The notes: a model not told the origin generated them from the letters alone. A stretch of 64,000 bases of DNA from Leptodactylus fallax (GCA_947044405.1 CAMRHE010000067.1:3549501-3613500), one strand, 5' to 3'. Shown: positions 1 to 11,537, numbered from the stretch's first letter. A program made the numbers and translations.

Positions 1-600
1 TATCTATGGCAGGAGCAGGACCTGGTGTGTGATGGGCACAGGACAGTATAATAGATGTCAAATACGGTAGTAGGTGGAAAGCCTTGGTACGGACCTTGCA
101 TTGGGGCGTCTGGATAAAAGGCTGCTCTGTGAGTCTCTGCAACAATATGGCTTCCAAGTGGATACTAGGGAGCTAATCATTTACATATGACACCCATTTA
201 TAGGATACATGAAGAGTTCTTTATGGACATGTAACACTCCTATGAATGAGATGTAAGTATAGTCAGAGCATTACTCAACATATGCATGTCTATAATATCT
301 ACTGCCTGGTCCGCAATATGGATGTATCCCTCCTCAGTGTCTTGTAAACTCTTTCATCCACACAAGCTGCAGATTTGTTCACGCTTACTCAATTTTTCAT
401 GAAACCAATCGAATAAATATTGTGAGCAAAACCCTTGACAAACAACACAACACAACCTCTGGGGGACCACACATAGACATACATCTAATGGCAATATTGC
501 AAAATTGTGTTGTTTTTAAAAGCTGACTATCTCGTAACACACATCTGGACATATCCAGCCAAGACAAAAGGTAACGTAAGACACATTAGTATTTTGTGAA
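1..600. other. no gene seen
   Basis: AT-rich sequence with no long open frame, no recognisable exon and no clear repeat boundary. I see nothing I can name here. Confidence 0.5.
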
Positions 601-850
601 GGTAAAATGAATGGTTGCCCAAAGCAACCATTCATGTCAGTTCATTTTTAAGTCAGCTCTGAAAAATGGAGCTGGGATTCTATGTATCAATATTAAAAAA
701 ACAATGGGGGAATGTTTTTTTTTTATAAACTGTCTTGGTTGCCAATAACAACCAATCACAGCACAGCTTTCATTTCTTATTGCGTCCATTACAAATGAAA
801 ACTGGTTTGCTATTGGTTGCTCTGTGATTGGTTGTTAGCAATTTGTACAA
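600..850. repeat. palindromic repeat (MITE-like)
   Basis: It begins with a perfect 12-bp hairpin at 607-618/624-635 with a 5-nt loop. It continues with a perfect 15-bp inverted repeat at 747-761/822-836 (AACAACCAATCACAG and its complement). Foldback structure without coding potential is typical of a MITE. I recognise the 'accaatcacag' core as common in frog repeats, but exact ends and target duplication are not clear. Confidence 0.5.
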
Positions 851-949
851 ATACAATACAACTTTTTAACACTTCTCGTGAATGTGGAGCAGATGCAGGT
901 CCTTTGATCTGTATAAAATTTGTTTTTGGGACTAAATATATTGATGACC

Positions 950-1160
950 TACCTTAGAATAGTAGAGCAGGAAGAAGACAGCGCTATTCTCTTGGTAGTG
1001 GCCAGACTAAGGTATTGCAGTGATGAAGTTCAGCCGCTATACAGAGAACAGCGCTGTCTGCTTCCTGCTCTATTCTCTGTGTATTAGCTGTTGAGAATAG
1101 ATGATTGATCAGACGCCCAATGAACTGATATTCACGACCTGTCCTTAGTATAGGTCCTCA
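950..1160. repeat. inverted repeat, interspersed family
   Basis: Arms near 957-995 and 1043-1078 pair well around GAGCAGGAAG and CAGCGCT. The right flank contains a 'gacctgtccttagtataggtc' type end that recurs in related form near 35.5, 52.9 and 63.15 kb. I infer an old MITE copy. Confidence 0.45.
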
Positions 1161-1740
1161 AAATCTGTTTAAGAACTAAATTCATACTCCTCAATGAATG
1201 CCTCCAATGAGAGTCTGAAATATTCCCTGAGTTTCTCTTTACTATACAGCAGGTTCCCGCCATCAGTTTATTACTGGAGTTTTTTCCATACAACTGAATA
1301 TTTTATTCTGCACTAAGTTTTATTGATTTGCTAATGGTTTTCCAGCATTCAGCATATTTGAGAAGTGTAAAAGCTCATTAATGAGTACAATAACCACTAA
1401 ATATTCTAAGACTGACGAATGAGTGAGGTTTTACTGCCTTGTAAGACGTGATTGTAAACATACTAGGGTACGGCTGACCCCAATTCACTCATTATCAGTA
1501 TTGCCGTGGAGACAAGAATACAGAACAGACATAATTTTTCCCTCTTTTGTTACATGTTGTTTAGTCAAAAATGTTCAATTCACCATTTTATTTTGCAAAT
1601 TTATTATACAAAGTAACTTTTCTTCTATCTATTAACTTAATATCCATATTGTGAATTATTTGGCAAATGTAGAAAAGAAAACATCATTTAAAGGGATGTC
1701 TCATAAGCAAAACCACTTACGGTAGAAGAAAGCACAGTGG
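1161..1740. other. no gene seen
   Basis: AT-rich, apparently unique sequence. Short open frames here have no recognisable domain. Confidence 0.45.
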
Positions 1741-1805
1741 TCAGGTGGTTGCAAAGGGAAACCAGGTTATGGTCAAATGTGTTTAATGCAGCCCCTAGTG
1801 TGGGG

Positions 1806-1935
1806 GCAATGAAGCATCTTTGGAGTGTGGGAGGAAACCGTAGTACCCGGAGAAAACCCATGCAAATATGAGGAGAACATACAAACTCCTCGCAGATGTT
1901 GTACTTTCTCGGATTTGAACCTAGGACTCCAGCGG
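1806..1935 (-). mobile_element. tRNA-headed SINE fragment
   Basis: On the minus strand the segment carries a degenerate box B (TAGGTTCAAATCCG, near 1911-1924) and downstream SINE body sequence also seen at 47.4-47.6 kb. Box A is missing, so the head is truncated. This is a non-autonomous retroposon remnant. Confidence 0.6.
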
Positions 1936-1985
1936 TATATGGAAAACTAGTAATTGGTGCTGAAGACACCAAAATGTTACCAAAA

Positions 1986-1993
<8 letters not shown>

Positions 1994-2041
<48 letters not shown>
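1994..2041. repeat. (TA)n microsatellite
   Basis: About 24 uninterrupted AT dinucleotides preceded by a 12-A run. Short open frames rich in Tyr/Ile here are repeat artefacts. Confidence 0.97.
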
Positions 2042-2042
<1 letters not shown>

Positions 2043-2044
<2 letters not shown>

Positions 2045-3340
2045 GAATGAAAAACCACCATATATATTGCAAATCCTGTGCGTGAAAAGCTGATGGAAGC
2101 TGTAAATCTCTTTCTATGATTTTTGCAGGATTTTTTTTTCAGGGTCCTGAACAGTATATACAGGGCACTCAAAAATAATATAGAGTCACTCTCACCCGGT
2201 GTCCAAGGGAGAAGCTTCTCCTGGCACAGTGAAAGAGAAGTACAGAATACATAGTATTGAAATATACTGTAGAGAAGCGCTACTAGTCAACCAGTCAAAG
2301 CATGTACTTCATTAATACAGGGGATTTACTAGTGAAATGACCATGACGACCTGTCGGAACCAAGAGCCAAGCATTGAATGGTGAGTCCAGAAAAGACCAT
2401 TGTATGCTGAAAATATTGTTTCCATAGGCCATTGTAACTTGAGGAACCATTGTACTTTGAGAGTCTATGGACAAGCGTGGGTTGTACTAGTACATACTGT
2501 ACTGTATTGTATACTGAAGAGTATACCACCTATAAAATTACCACAGTACAGCCAAAATACCACAAATAACTTCTTTATTAATGCTGAAAATTCATGAAAT
2601 AGATATACATCACGATATATCAACATAATGAATGTCAAAAGGCCACCGCAAACCGCAGTATGAAAACTCCCTTAGCTGATTTTCTTTAACATTAGCCCTA
2701 AATCATCTCTTTATATAAGACTGGAAGTGATATTAGTGACTATGTTGAGGTTAATGCTATAAATTAGAGGAACTAAATCATTAAAATGCTGAAAATCTTT
2801 TACATTTTGCCTTAATTTTGAACTCCCAGGAAATCTATACGAAAGACTAATCTACAGTAAGTTTACTATATGGCCCTTTCAGGGTGGGAGTGGGTGGGTT
2901 ACTAACATACATGTATTGCATGACTAGGTCCATTATACAGAAATAAGATTTCACCATGTATTATTAGTATTTAATATGAAAAACGGCGCATTCTATGGAT
3001 AAGTATGACATTCACGCTTTATACACATGTGCTATTTTTACTGTAATAAACAGGTTTATCTGGATATACCTCATTGGATCCAAGTCTTATGAGATATGTT
3101 AAACACTGCACACTTAATAGGATTTCCCTGACATCCCATATATTTCCCTGGTGACTTTGGTCTCAGAAATTTAAATCATATCATTTATTTCATTCACATA
3201 GTTAATTGCAATTGACAATTATTTCCTAGGAATGTTTTATCCCCCAGTAGGTCCAGTCTATGATTTTATGAGGTTTGTTACATCTCCAGGACCTATGGCT
3301 TAAAGCCCCACTCCGCCCATTATTATAATTCTCTAGCCCT
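2043..3340. other. no gene seen
   Basis: Mostly unique AT-rich sequence with no convincing open frame, splice-bounded exon or repeat that I can define. Confidence 0.45.
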
Positions 3341-3419
3341 GCAGTACAGGGCATACTATTGTAAAGGCACCGGATGAGCCATGTGATTGGCAGCCTCACC
3401 TGCTGGAAGCCACTTTTTA

Positions 3420-3462
3420 TATGTAAGTCTATGAGAGCCTTATCCTCTTATAGACTTACATA
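3420..3462. repeat. short perfect hairpin
   Basis: Thirteen-bp perfect inverted repeat (ATGTAAGTCTAT core at 3421-3432, complement at 3450-3461) with a 17-nt loop. The 'taagtctatgag' motif is frequent in frog MITEs, so this is probably a MITE fragment and not an RNA gene. Confidence 0.4.
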
Positions 3463-3956
3463 GAAACCAGGGATTTCTGCAGCAGGTCAGTCTACCCATC
3501 ACATGACCAGCCAACGGACATGTTTTGTAGCTGACTTAAGTGAACAGCGGACTTGGTTATTGAATGCATGGCTCACTTCACATTTGTATGCCTTGAACAA
3601 CAAGGCTGGAGAATAATAACAACCGCCAGACTGTAGCTTTAAAGATAGGGCCAAACATTGCAAATTCCCTAATAGTATCAGACTAGATCCTTTTAACATG
3701 AATCAAAGCAGCTTGATACAATAGCAGAGCAGCCACAGGTTCTTAGCATTGCCTTCTCTTAGGTTGTATGTATTGCAAACATTATTGACACATGACTTAA
3801 GTGACCCTGTCAGTTGATAAGTTGGCCAAACTTAGCAGCATGTGATGAAGGGAGAGAAGCTGAGCTCTATGATATATAGGTTTATATGATTTGGAGGAGG
3901 ATTTATTAGTAAATCCTGGCAGGACTCCTAGGAGAGACAGTGAGAGTCCAGATTAC

Positions 3957-4151
3957 TCCGCCCACTCACTGTGATTGACAGCTCTCCCTGTATCAGTGTG
4001 TGAATAGTGTGTGTATGTGGGCAACTTATGCAGGGCTCTTTATTATCTCCACCCACTCACTGTGATTGACAGCTCTCCCTGTATCACTATGTTTATAGAG
4101 TATATATGTGTGTGTATGTGGACAACTTATGCAGGACTCTTTATTATATCT
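3957..4151. repeat. tandem duplication, ~91-bp unit
   Basis: Two adjacent copies start with the same segment (CACTCACTGTGATTGACAGC at about 3963 and 4054) and end in a shared 'ggcaacttatgcaggnctctttattat' type tail. The second copy is slightly longer because of a small TA-rich insertion. The 'tgattgacagctctccctgtat' core belongs to a dispersed palindromic frog-type repeat. Confidence 0.8.
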
Positions 4152-4242
4152 TCTACTAGTTCTCTCAGTACTTACTATCTCCATTAGGATTTGTATCAGG
4201 ATTTACTCAGCTTTTACTCATATCCTGCTGTCATATTCTGCT

Positions 4243-4811
4243 ATATGACAGAGGGAGGGATAGAGGCGCAGTAAAGTCGCGCTTAAAATCGCACTTAACA
4301 AGCACTTAACACAGAAACAGAGAGTTAACATAAGAATTTCCATTGGCTTTTGTCTTCTGTTTTAACATATCAAGTTGCAGCAAGTTATCACATGCACAAA
4401 GTCAAGTAAAGGCCCGGTTCACATCTGTATTCGGGTTTCCATTCGGGAAGTCCACTTGGGGACCCCCAAATGGAAACCTAAATGCATAAAAAAGCAGTTT
4501 ACTTGGGAAACCTGTGGACCCCATAGACTATAATGGGGTCTGTGTGGTTTCTGCTCGGTTTCCACATGAAACATGCGGAGAGAAAAGTGCTGCTTTTCTC
4601 TCCTGCCAATGGAAACCCGAAGGCAAATGTGAATCGGGCCTTTACTTGACTTTGTGCATGTGATAACTTACTGCAACTTGATATGTTAAAACAGAAGACA
4701 ACAAAAGCCAATGGAAATTCTTATGTTAACTCTCTGTTTCTGTGTTAAGTGCTTGTTAAGTGCGATTTTAAGCGCGACTTTACTGCGCCTCTATTCCTCC
4801 CTCTGTCATAT
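4243..4811. repeat. large near-perfect palindrome
   Basis: Left arm 4243-4416 and right arm 4635-4811 are inverted copies that I judge about 97% identical. The differences seen are two substitutions and one 3-base indel. The arms contain GCGCAGTAAAGTCGCGC and its complement. The 218-bp centre is itself a GTTCAC-type MITE whose ends continue the pairing. No coding potential is evident. It could be one long foldback transposon or an inverted duplication around a MITE. Confidence 0.9.
4417..4634. mobile_element. GTTCAC-type MITE at palindrome axis
   Basis: The ends read GGTTCACATCTG and CAAATGTGAATC. The interior carries 'gaccccatagactataatgggg' and 'gcggagagaaaag' type blocks shared with copies at 9609-9888, 18525-18712 and 37066-37290. 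This is a non-autonomous DNA transposon family. The superfamily is not assigned. Confidence 0.65.
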
Positions 4812-4934
4812 CGTGCTGTCATATAGGGCAGCAGAAATCACCTGTCAGGTTTACATTAAAGCTTTTAGGACAGGAAATTGCACAGAATGCAATCTAAACA
4901 AAATGTACATTTCAGTGTCGTAGATGGATACATA

Positions 4935-6562
4935 CAGTACAGACCAAAAGTTTGGACACACCTTCTCATTCCAAGAGTTTTCTGTATTTTCATGACTATA
5001 AAAATTGTAGATTCACACTGAAGGCATCAAAACTATGAATTAACACATGTGGAATTATATACTTAACAAAAAAGTGTGAAACTGAAAATATGTCTTATAT
5101 TCTAGGTTCTTCAAAGTAGCCACCTTTTGCTTTGATTACTGCTTTGCACACTCTTGGCATTCTCTTGATGAGCTTCAAGAGGTAGTCACCTGAAATGGTC
5201 TTCCAACAGTCTTGAAGGAGTTCCCAGAGATGCTTAGTACTTGTTGGCCCTTTTGCCTTCACTCTGCGGTCCAGCTCACCCCAAACCATCTCGATTGGGT
5301 TCAGGTCTGGTGACTGTGGAGGCCAGGTCATCTGGCGTAGCACCCCATCACTCTCCTTCTTGGTCAAGTAGCCTTTACACAGTCTGGAGGTGTGTTTGGG
5401 GTCATTGTCCTGTTGAAAAATAAATGATGGTCCAACTAAACACAAACCGGATGGAATAGCATGCCGCTGCAAGATGCTGTGGTAACCATGCTGGTTCAGT
5501 ATTCCTTCAATTTTGAATAAATCCCCAACAGTTTCACCAGCAAAGCACCCCCACACCATCACACCTCCTCCTCCATGCTTCACGGTGGGAACCAGGCATG
5601 TAGAGTCCATTCGTTCACCTTTTCTGCGTCACACAAAAACACGGTGGTTGGAACTAAAGATCTCAAATTTGGACTCATCAGACCAAAGCACAGATTTCCA
5701 CAGGTCTAATGTCCATTCCTTGTGTTCTTTAGCCCAAACAAGTCTCTTCTGCTTGTTGCCTGTCCTTAGCAGTGGTTTCCTAGCAGCTATTTTACCATGA
5801 AGGCCTGCTGCACACAGTCTCCTCTTAACAGTTGTTGTAGAGATGTGTCTGCTGCTAGAACTCTGTGTGGCATTGACCTGGTCTCTAATCTGTGCTGCTG
5901 TTAACCTGCGATTTCTGAGGCTGGTGACTCGGATGAACTTATCCTCCGCAGCAGAGGTGACTCTTGGTCTTCCTTTCCTGGGGCGGTCCTCATGTGAGCC
6001 AGTTTCTTTGTAGCTCTTGATGGTTTTGGCCACTGCACTTGGGGACACTTTCAAAGTTTTGCCAATTTTTCGGACTGACTGACCTTCATTTCTTAAAGTA
6101 ATGATGGCCACTCGTTTTTCTTTACTTAGCTTCTTTTTTCTTGCCATAATACAAATTCTAACACTCCATTCAGTAGGACTATAAGCTGTGTATTCACCTG
6201 ACTTCTGAACAACACAACTGATGGTACCAACCCCATTTATAAGGCAAGAAATCCCACTTATTAAACCTGACAGGGCACACCTGTGAAGTGAAAACCATTT
6301 CAGGTGACTACCTCTTGAAATTCATCAAGAGAATGCCAAGAGTGTGCAAAGCAGTAATCAAAGCAAAAGGTGGCTACTTTGAAGAACCTAGAATATAAGA
6401 CATATTTTCAGTTGTTTCACACTTTTTTTGTTAAGTATATAATTCCACATGTGTTAATTCATAGTTTTGATGCCTTCAGTGTGAATCTACAATTTTTATA
6501 GTCATGAAAATACAGAAAACTCTTGGAATGAGAAGGTGTGTCCAAACTTTTGGTCTGTACTG
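4935..6562 (-). mobile_element. Tc1-like DD38E transposon, copy 1
   Basis: Complete 1628-bp element with terminal CAGTACAGACCAAAAG and its complement, flanked by TA target duplications at 4933-4934 and 6563-6564. The terminal inverted repeats are long: about 265 bp (4935-5199) and 269 bp (6294-6562), and they include the last 34 codons of the transposase. Transposase on the minus strand is intact except for one stop codon. It is highly similar to the copy at 21829-23401, so the family was active fairly recently. Confidence 0.95.
5095..6147 (-). pseudogene. Tc1-like transposase (DD38E), one nonsense codon
   Basis: This would be a 350-residue nuclear cut-and-paste transposase. It starts at ATG 6147, with an N-terminal paired-type helix-turn-helix region (about residues 5-60), a GRPR motif at 59-62, a second HTH to about 115 and then the DDE domain. 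Catalytic residues visible are D157 (WSDES), D247 (QQDND) and E286 (NPIEMVW). There are 38 residues between the last two, not the 34 of classical Tc1. Established families with this spacing are called Intruder, so membership is a reasoned inference. The frame is open throughout apart from TGA at 5629-5631, where copy 2 has CGA, a classic CpG decay change. The last 34 codons lie inside the left terminal repeat. All DDE residues are retained. Confidence 0.93.
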
Positions 6563-6564
6563 TA

Positions 6565-8320
6565 CATCACAGTAACCGGAGCATAGATAAATATTTCATT
6601 TTATTTTGTATTTTACCGACTATTTTGAAAGATTAGATTTCAAGTCATTCCTCAGAATTAAGAACTGTCTAAATGTCTTTTCTGGTGAGTAGGATTTAGA
6701 TAGTCGCTCAAGTCCTACTGGGTTATATTAATAAAAATCCAACTTCTATTGCAATTTATCCCTTAATCAAACATGTCAGCTTGAGTTAGATCCTCACAAC
6801 ATTACGCACCAGATTTTCACATTGTATTACAGAACAGATTTTTAGAAATGTGGAGCATCTTTCTGTTATTAAGCTTTGTGTTTTTAAGTCATTTTTCTCT
6901 TTGCCTGATCTGTTGATCACACAAGTAAAAGTGCTTGTGGTTGTTTACATGAGGGAACATGCGCCTTGTCTGATATTAGCTGGGCAATTATGTGGAAAAT
7001 ATCTATTGTTTCATTCTAAGTACCGAGTTGCTTAGATCAGCTTTACAATTAATTCGGTTGTCAGAAATTGCAATAACTAAAAATACAAACACCAAATATT
7101 TATGGCAGTTCTTTGCCGACGTAGTTCACATGGGGTTGTCCGGTCAATGCCCCGCAGGATGCCTATTGAAGTCAATGACAACAGCCCTAAATACAGATTG
7201 AAGCTTTTTTTGCTGTGGCCCGCTAGGTGAAGTCTTAGCCTTAAGGTTGTCATGCTAACACCTGAAGCTTTCTGTAGCTGTCAGGGCTCTGCTATGCTGA
7301 ACCTATTAGCAGTTGAGGAGGGATATTTAAGGCCTGTTTTCAGTGTCCCATGTGCCTGCTATTAGTTAATTATTATTAAGTTTGTCTTCAGAACTCTGAT
7401 CATATGTGTTTGTTGCTGTTATTTTGACCTTGGCTTGTTTACTGGATATTCTCTTGTGTTCTGATTTTGGTGTTGACCTCTTGGATTGACCCCAAGGTGT
7501 ATATATTTACTCTTTTCAGCTCTCCTTTTGTGATCTGCCTAATGAGTAGTACTGTTTGTAATCAGTTTGCACTAAGCTACAGGAACGATAACCTGGGTCC
7601 AAATTCAGCATAAGTCCAACCAGTTTCACATCAGGCTCTGGTGAAGAATAATTGGGAGCCTTAGTTCTATCTCCCATCACAGTGTGAGATTTTGGCTGCT
7701 TGTTCTACTGCTCTTTGTTATCTGCCATTTCCTGTATTTCTTATGAATTTCTCCAGAGACAATTCCTTAACAGGTACCCTTTCTTCCATTCCTGATATGG
7801 TGATTCCTTTGACATAATGTATATCTTCTCACATCCTGCACCTCAAAGTCTGGTCTATCTCTGCCTCCCCCCTTCTTCTTCTCCTGTGACATTGCTTCTT
7901 GGTGTCAATGTCTACTGGACATGTGTCCAATGTTTCCTATCTATGAAGAGCAGAGATCGGGCACATGTGTAGTACATATTGGTTGTGAGCGCTGCTTCAC
8001 AGCGCCTGTGTCTAGTGCACATGTATATGGACAGTAGAGATTGTGTGCATGAGCACTAAACATGGTTTTGTGAATCAGCACTCACAGGAGAGGGGCAGGG
8101 GAAGGCAGAGCTAAGCCAGCTCATACCAGGAAAAACTGATTCTGCGTCAGGAGTGTGAGGCACAGGATATGAGAAGGTATACATGACGTCATAGGAACAA
8201 CTAATCACGTGGCCATATCAGGAAAAGGATAAAGGGGCCAGTCTGATAATAACAGTATATAAGAAAGTTGCTTCAGATGGCATGAATATTTAATTGGTGC
8301 TGTAAATAGAAAACGTCTGG
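6565..8320. other. no gene seen
   Basis: Apparently unique AT-rich sequence. The end near 8325-8340 (GGACAACTCCTTTAA) looks like the right end of a TTAA-type MITE whose left end I could not place. Confidence 0.4.
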
Positions 8321-8429
8321 CACCTGGACAACTCCTTTAAATGAAATCTCATTCTTTTTGCTGGTACTGTAAATGCAGAAGCCAAAAAAACGGCATTTTC
8401 ATAAAATGTGGCCTTAGCCTTATAAGGGT

Positions 8430-8875
8430 TCTCCATTTTATTATTTTATTATTTAATACTTCTGTAAATGGGGCCATAAACATAATAAACCAGAACTCCC
8501 CTCTTGCCAAGCCCCTATGTCCAGTATCGGCAGCTCTATTTGTCTGAAAGCAGGTCCCCCTGCTGATGTCACCAGTCACGTCCCATTTGTGTGAGCGGCC
8601 TGCAGCAGCCAATCTCAGGCCTCCGTGGTGACCTCCTCACAAACAGCACATAATTGTTGTGACATGACATTTGTGAAGAGGTGACTGCTGAGGTCTGTGA
8701 TTGGTTACAGCTTTCACCTAGCACAAGCAGCAAGGGGATCTGTATACAGCCGAACGGAGTTGCTGTCACTGGAAACAGAGGCCCAAAGAGGGATAAGCAC
8801 TGGTTTGTTATGTTTATGGCCCCACTAGCAGCAGTAAAAAATAATAAAAAAAATAATAAGAGACAATCCCTTTAT
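8430..8875. repeat. palindromic MITE-like repeat
   Basis: The left part around 8470-8500 ('ggggccataaacataataaacca') pairs with the right part around 8802-8830 ('tggtttgttatgtttatggcccc'). Shorter paired blocks lie inside. The ends are not resolved, and no coding capacity is evident. Confidence 0.6.
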
Positions 8876-8894
8876 CTGAGGGGATCTAGTTTAA

Positions 8895-9236
8895 CGGGAA
8901 AATACAGTCCAATCTGCAGGCAGCATGTTATAGGGCAGGAGGAGCTGAGCTCATTTATACTTAGTTTTGTGGGAAAAGAGTCAGTATAATTTTTTTTTTT
9001 CTTCTTAATATTTTTGCCCTCCATGTATGACTGTATGAATACATTGTTGTTAATGAACGCTCCGCCTCCATGACTCCGCCCAACTTCTAGCCACAGCACG
9101 AGTAGAAATAAATGAATAAATTGCATTTTATATGGAATCATTTTCCAATAAACTATATATCCATCTACCCAGCAGACCCTGCTCTGTACTATGATGCCTG
9201 TTGTTTACACTGCATTTTTATGATGTCAGGTTCCCT
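8895..9236. mobile_element. TTAA-flanked palindromic MITE (GCAGGCAGCATG family)
   Basis: 342-bp foldback element with TTAA at 8891-8894 and 9237-9240. The left arm has AATCTGCAGGCAGCATG and 'agggcaggaggagctgag'; the right arm has the complementary 'cagcagaccctgctctgta' and ends in GTCAGGTTCCCT. Related copies lie at 27047-27622, 32780-33115, 39643-39966 and 50310-50650. TTAA target sites and purine-rich 5' ends suggest Kolobok or piggyBac mobilisation (inference). Confidence 0.75.
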
Positions 9237-9532
9237 TTAAAAACCCCACTATTAGTCAAGATTGCCTTAGAGAATTTCAAGAATGTAGTGTAAATAAAAA
9301 AAAATCTCTCTAAAATATGACATTTCTGTATATACAGTGTAGAGAAAATAATGCAGATTTTAGAGCACTCAGTGAATGGGAAAATAATGTAAATCTTTTC
9401 AGCATTGAACTTTGCTAAAAACATCAAAATAGTTTAGCGTAATATATAGTAAGTGATAGTAAGTGATGTGTGAAATAACATTTATCATAGCTTGTCCTAG
9501 ATACATCTTTCTAAGAGTCTATGATATGCATA

Positions 9533-9608
9533 GTACTGTGCAAAAGATTTAGGCAGATGTGGAAAAAATGATGCATGATAAAAATGCTTTCAAAAGGAGA
9601 AGTGTTAT
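9533..9608. mobile_element. Tc1/mariner terminal fragment
   Basis: It starts GTACTGTGCAAAAG and continues into 'ttaggcagatgtgg', matching the ends at 48182 and 52280. It is cut short at about 9608 by a GTTCAC-type MITE, so only about 76 bp of one end remain. Confidence 0.65.
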
Positions 9609-9888
9609 GCTAGGTTCACATGAGTGTTCGGCTTTCTGTTCCTCAGGTCCGTTTGGGGATCCGAGAAACGGAAACCTTATCTGCTTAAAATGTGGTTACC
9701 CGCGGAAACCTGCAGACCCCATAGACTGTAATGGGGTCCGCTGGATTTCCCACCCGGTTTCCGGCCCGGAAAATGCGGAAAGAAAGTCCTGCTTGCAGAA
9801 CTTTTCTCTCCGCATCTTTCAAGCGGATTCGGGGACAGAAACCCCGAACGGAGTTTGAACGCTGGTGTAAACCCAATCTTAAGAGTTT
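9609..9888. mobile_element. GTTCAC-type MITE
   Basis: Begins GCTAGGTTCACATGAG and ends near 'gctggtgtaaaccc'. The interior contains GACCCCATAGACTGTAATGG and 'gcagaacttttctctccgcat'. The same blocks occur at 4417-4634, 18525-18712 and 37066-37290. Open frames inside are accidental. Confidence 0.7.
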
Positions 9889-9889
9889 A

Positions 9890-10799
9890 TTTTTGTCATT
9901 TAAAGCTAAGTTCACATGTATGCTGGAGGCTCAGTCCTGTACAGAGGACTTTTTCCTCCGCTGGTTTCAGCCTAGAACCCCTAGGAATAGGTACAACTCC
10001 TGGAAACCCCAGAGGAAGTAACTGTACATCGTCTATTTGGATAACCTCTTTAATTCTAATATCATATATTATAATCCTTGTAATTCTCACACAACAAATA
10101 TGATTTTTTTTTCTCAGATTAGGAAGATTTTCCAGCTAGCATAAAGTTTCTAAAGCGATCCATCTCTGTCTCATCTCTGAGTTAACTTTTTTTTATATCC
10201 TTAAAAGCTCTATAGTATAAACCATTCTCTAATATAATGGAAATTCTCCCTATCCAAACAGGAGTTATTGTGAGGCATAGGCAAGGTATACAGTAAGCAG
10301 AGTACCGGGGCTAGTCATAGTATTATCACTGTATTGTGTACGGAAGATACAATGCTCATAGATGCCTTTCACCTTGGTCACAATGACCTCACTTATTATG
10401 ATGCATACAATACATGTAGCGAAAGTGGCTTTACACTTTCATATGACTTTCGCCCAATACAGTACTTTGTATAGATTAGACTTGTGACTAGTGTCCACCG
10501 GTTCAAGGTAAAATCTGGGCAGAAATGCGTTGTGATATACTTTCTTGCAGCAACCCCATTACCCTTTATACCACATTCACAATACATAACACATGTCCTG
10601 TTTTATTTTTAATTTTGGTGCAATATTTCTCAAGATATATGACATGAGATGACCACCTCTGGGAAAAACATTTTTCTTTGCGATACTCTGTCAGGAGTTG
10701 TTTGTGGCCACCCAGTAGTTTAACTAGAATGTCACGATAATGTATTAGATTTGTATTGTTGTAAGAAGCACAATTCACAGAAAGGAAAAGGTCTGCACA

Positions 10800-10800
<1 letters not shown>
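9890..10800. other. no gene seen
   Basis: Mostly unique AT-rich sequence. The stretch 9905-10020 begins with AAGTTCACATGTATGC and may be a further MITE remnant, but I cannot define it. Confidence 0.4.

Positions 10801-10801
<1 letters not shown>

Positions 10802-10838
<37 letters not shown>
10802..10838. repeat. (TA)n microsatellite
   Basis: About 18 AT dinucleotides without interruption. Confidence 0.97.
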
Positions 10839-10839
<1 letters not shown>

Positions 10840-10841
<2 letters not shown>

Positions 10842-11535
10842 ATGCACACTGGGTAAGTTAGAACAACTTAAAAAGTATATTGTTCTTTAAACTTCTGAAG
10901 CAATAACCTGTGATATCATCTGTATATGGGAATCACAAGAATCTGCAATGCAGTGGGGTCTGTCATGTCAGATTTAGTGATATTCTCCTAACATGTTATC
11001 GGTAAGAGTGCATTTTGCTCTTAGATCTCGAGCACTTGATTTCTGCCCCACTTATACGGTACAACTTCTCTTTTCTCAACCTACTCTACAAAGGCATTGA
11101 ATGAACTGAACAGCTTCAATCCTCTTTTCATCACTGACTGACAAGTACCATTCTCCTTTTCTTCAAATCTATTTTGAATACCCAACATTATTCTGTATCT
11201 CGGAAAGTATAATGACACCATGTTCTTTAATGTACTAGCTGTTTTCATGGTCCTTCGTTATCAACCTGACATACTTAGTCTAAGGTCTCCAGGTCTCTCT
11301 ATTACATGTACTGAAGGTCTCATTATATTTCATATGTCAATATCATATAGCTTCATAGGCTGTTATAGATAATAATGCACCTTAGATCCTAGTATTACCT
11401 GACAGAAAACCAAAGATATATGTCATTGAGCAAGCTATTAAATGTGAATAACATCGGCATTATTTAGACCTTATTGTGTAAACAAAATACAATAAATACT
11501 CTTCTATATAATATCAAATATTGTCCATTACACAA
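10840..11535. other. no gene seen
   Basis: AT-rich sequence without recognisable repeat, exon or RNA gene. Confidence 0.4.
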
Positions 11536-11537
11536 AA

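Noticed and set aside
9559..10103. Several 70-100 codon frames on both strands
   Set aside because: They lie within or across a palindromic MITE, where open frames on both strands are expected.
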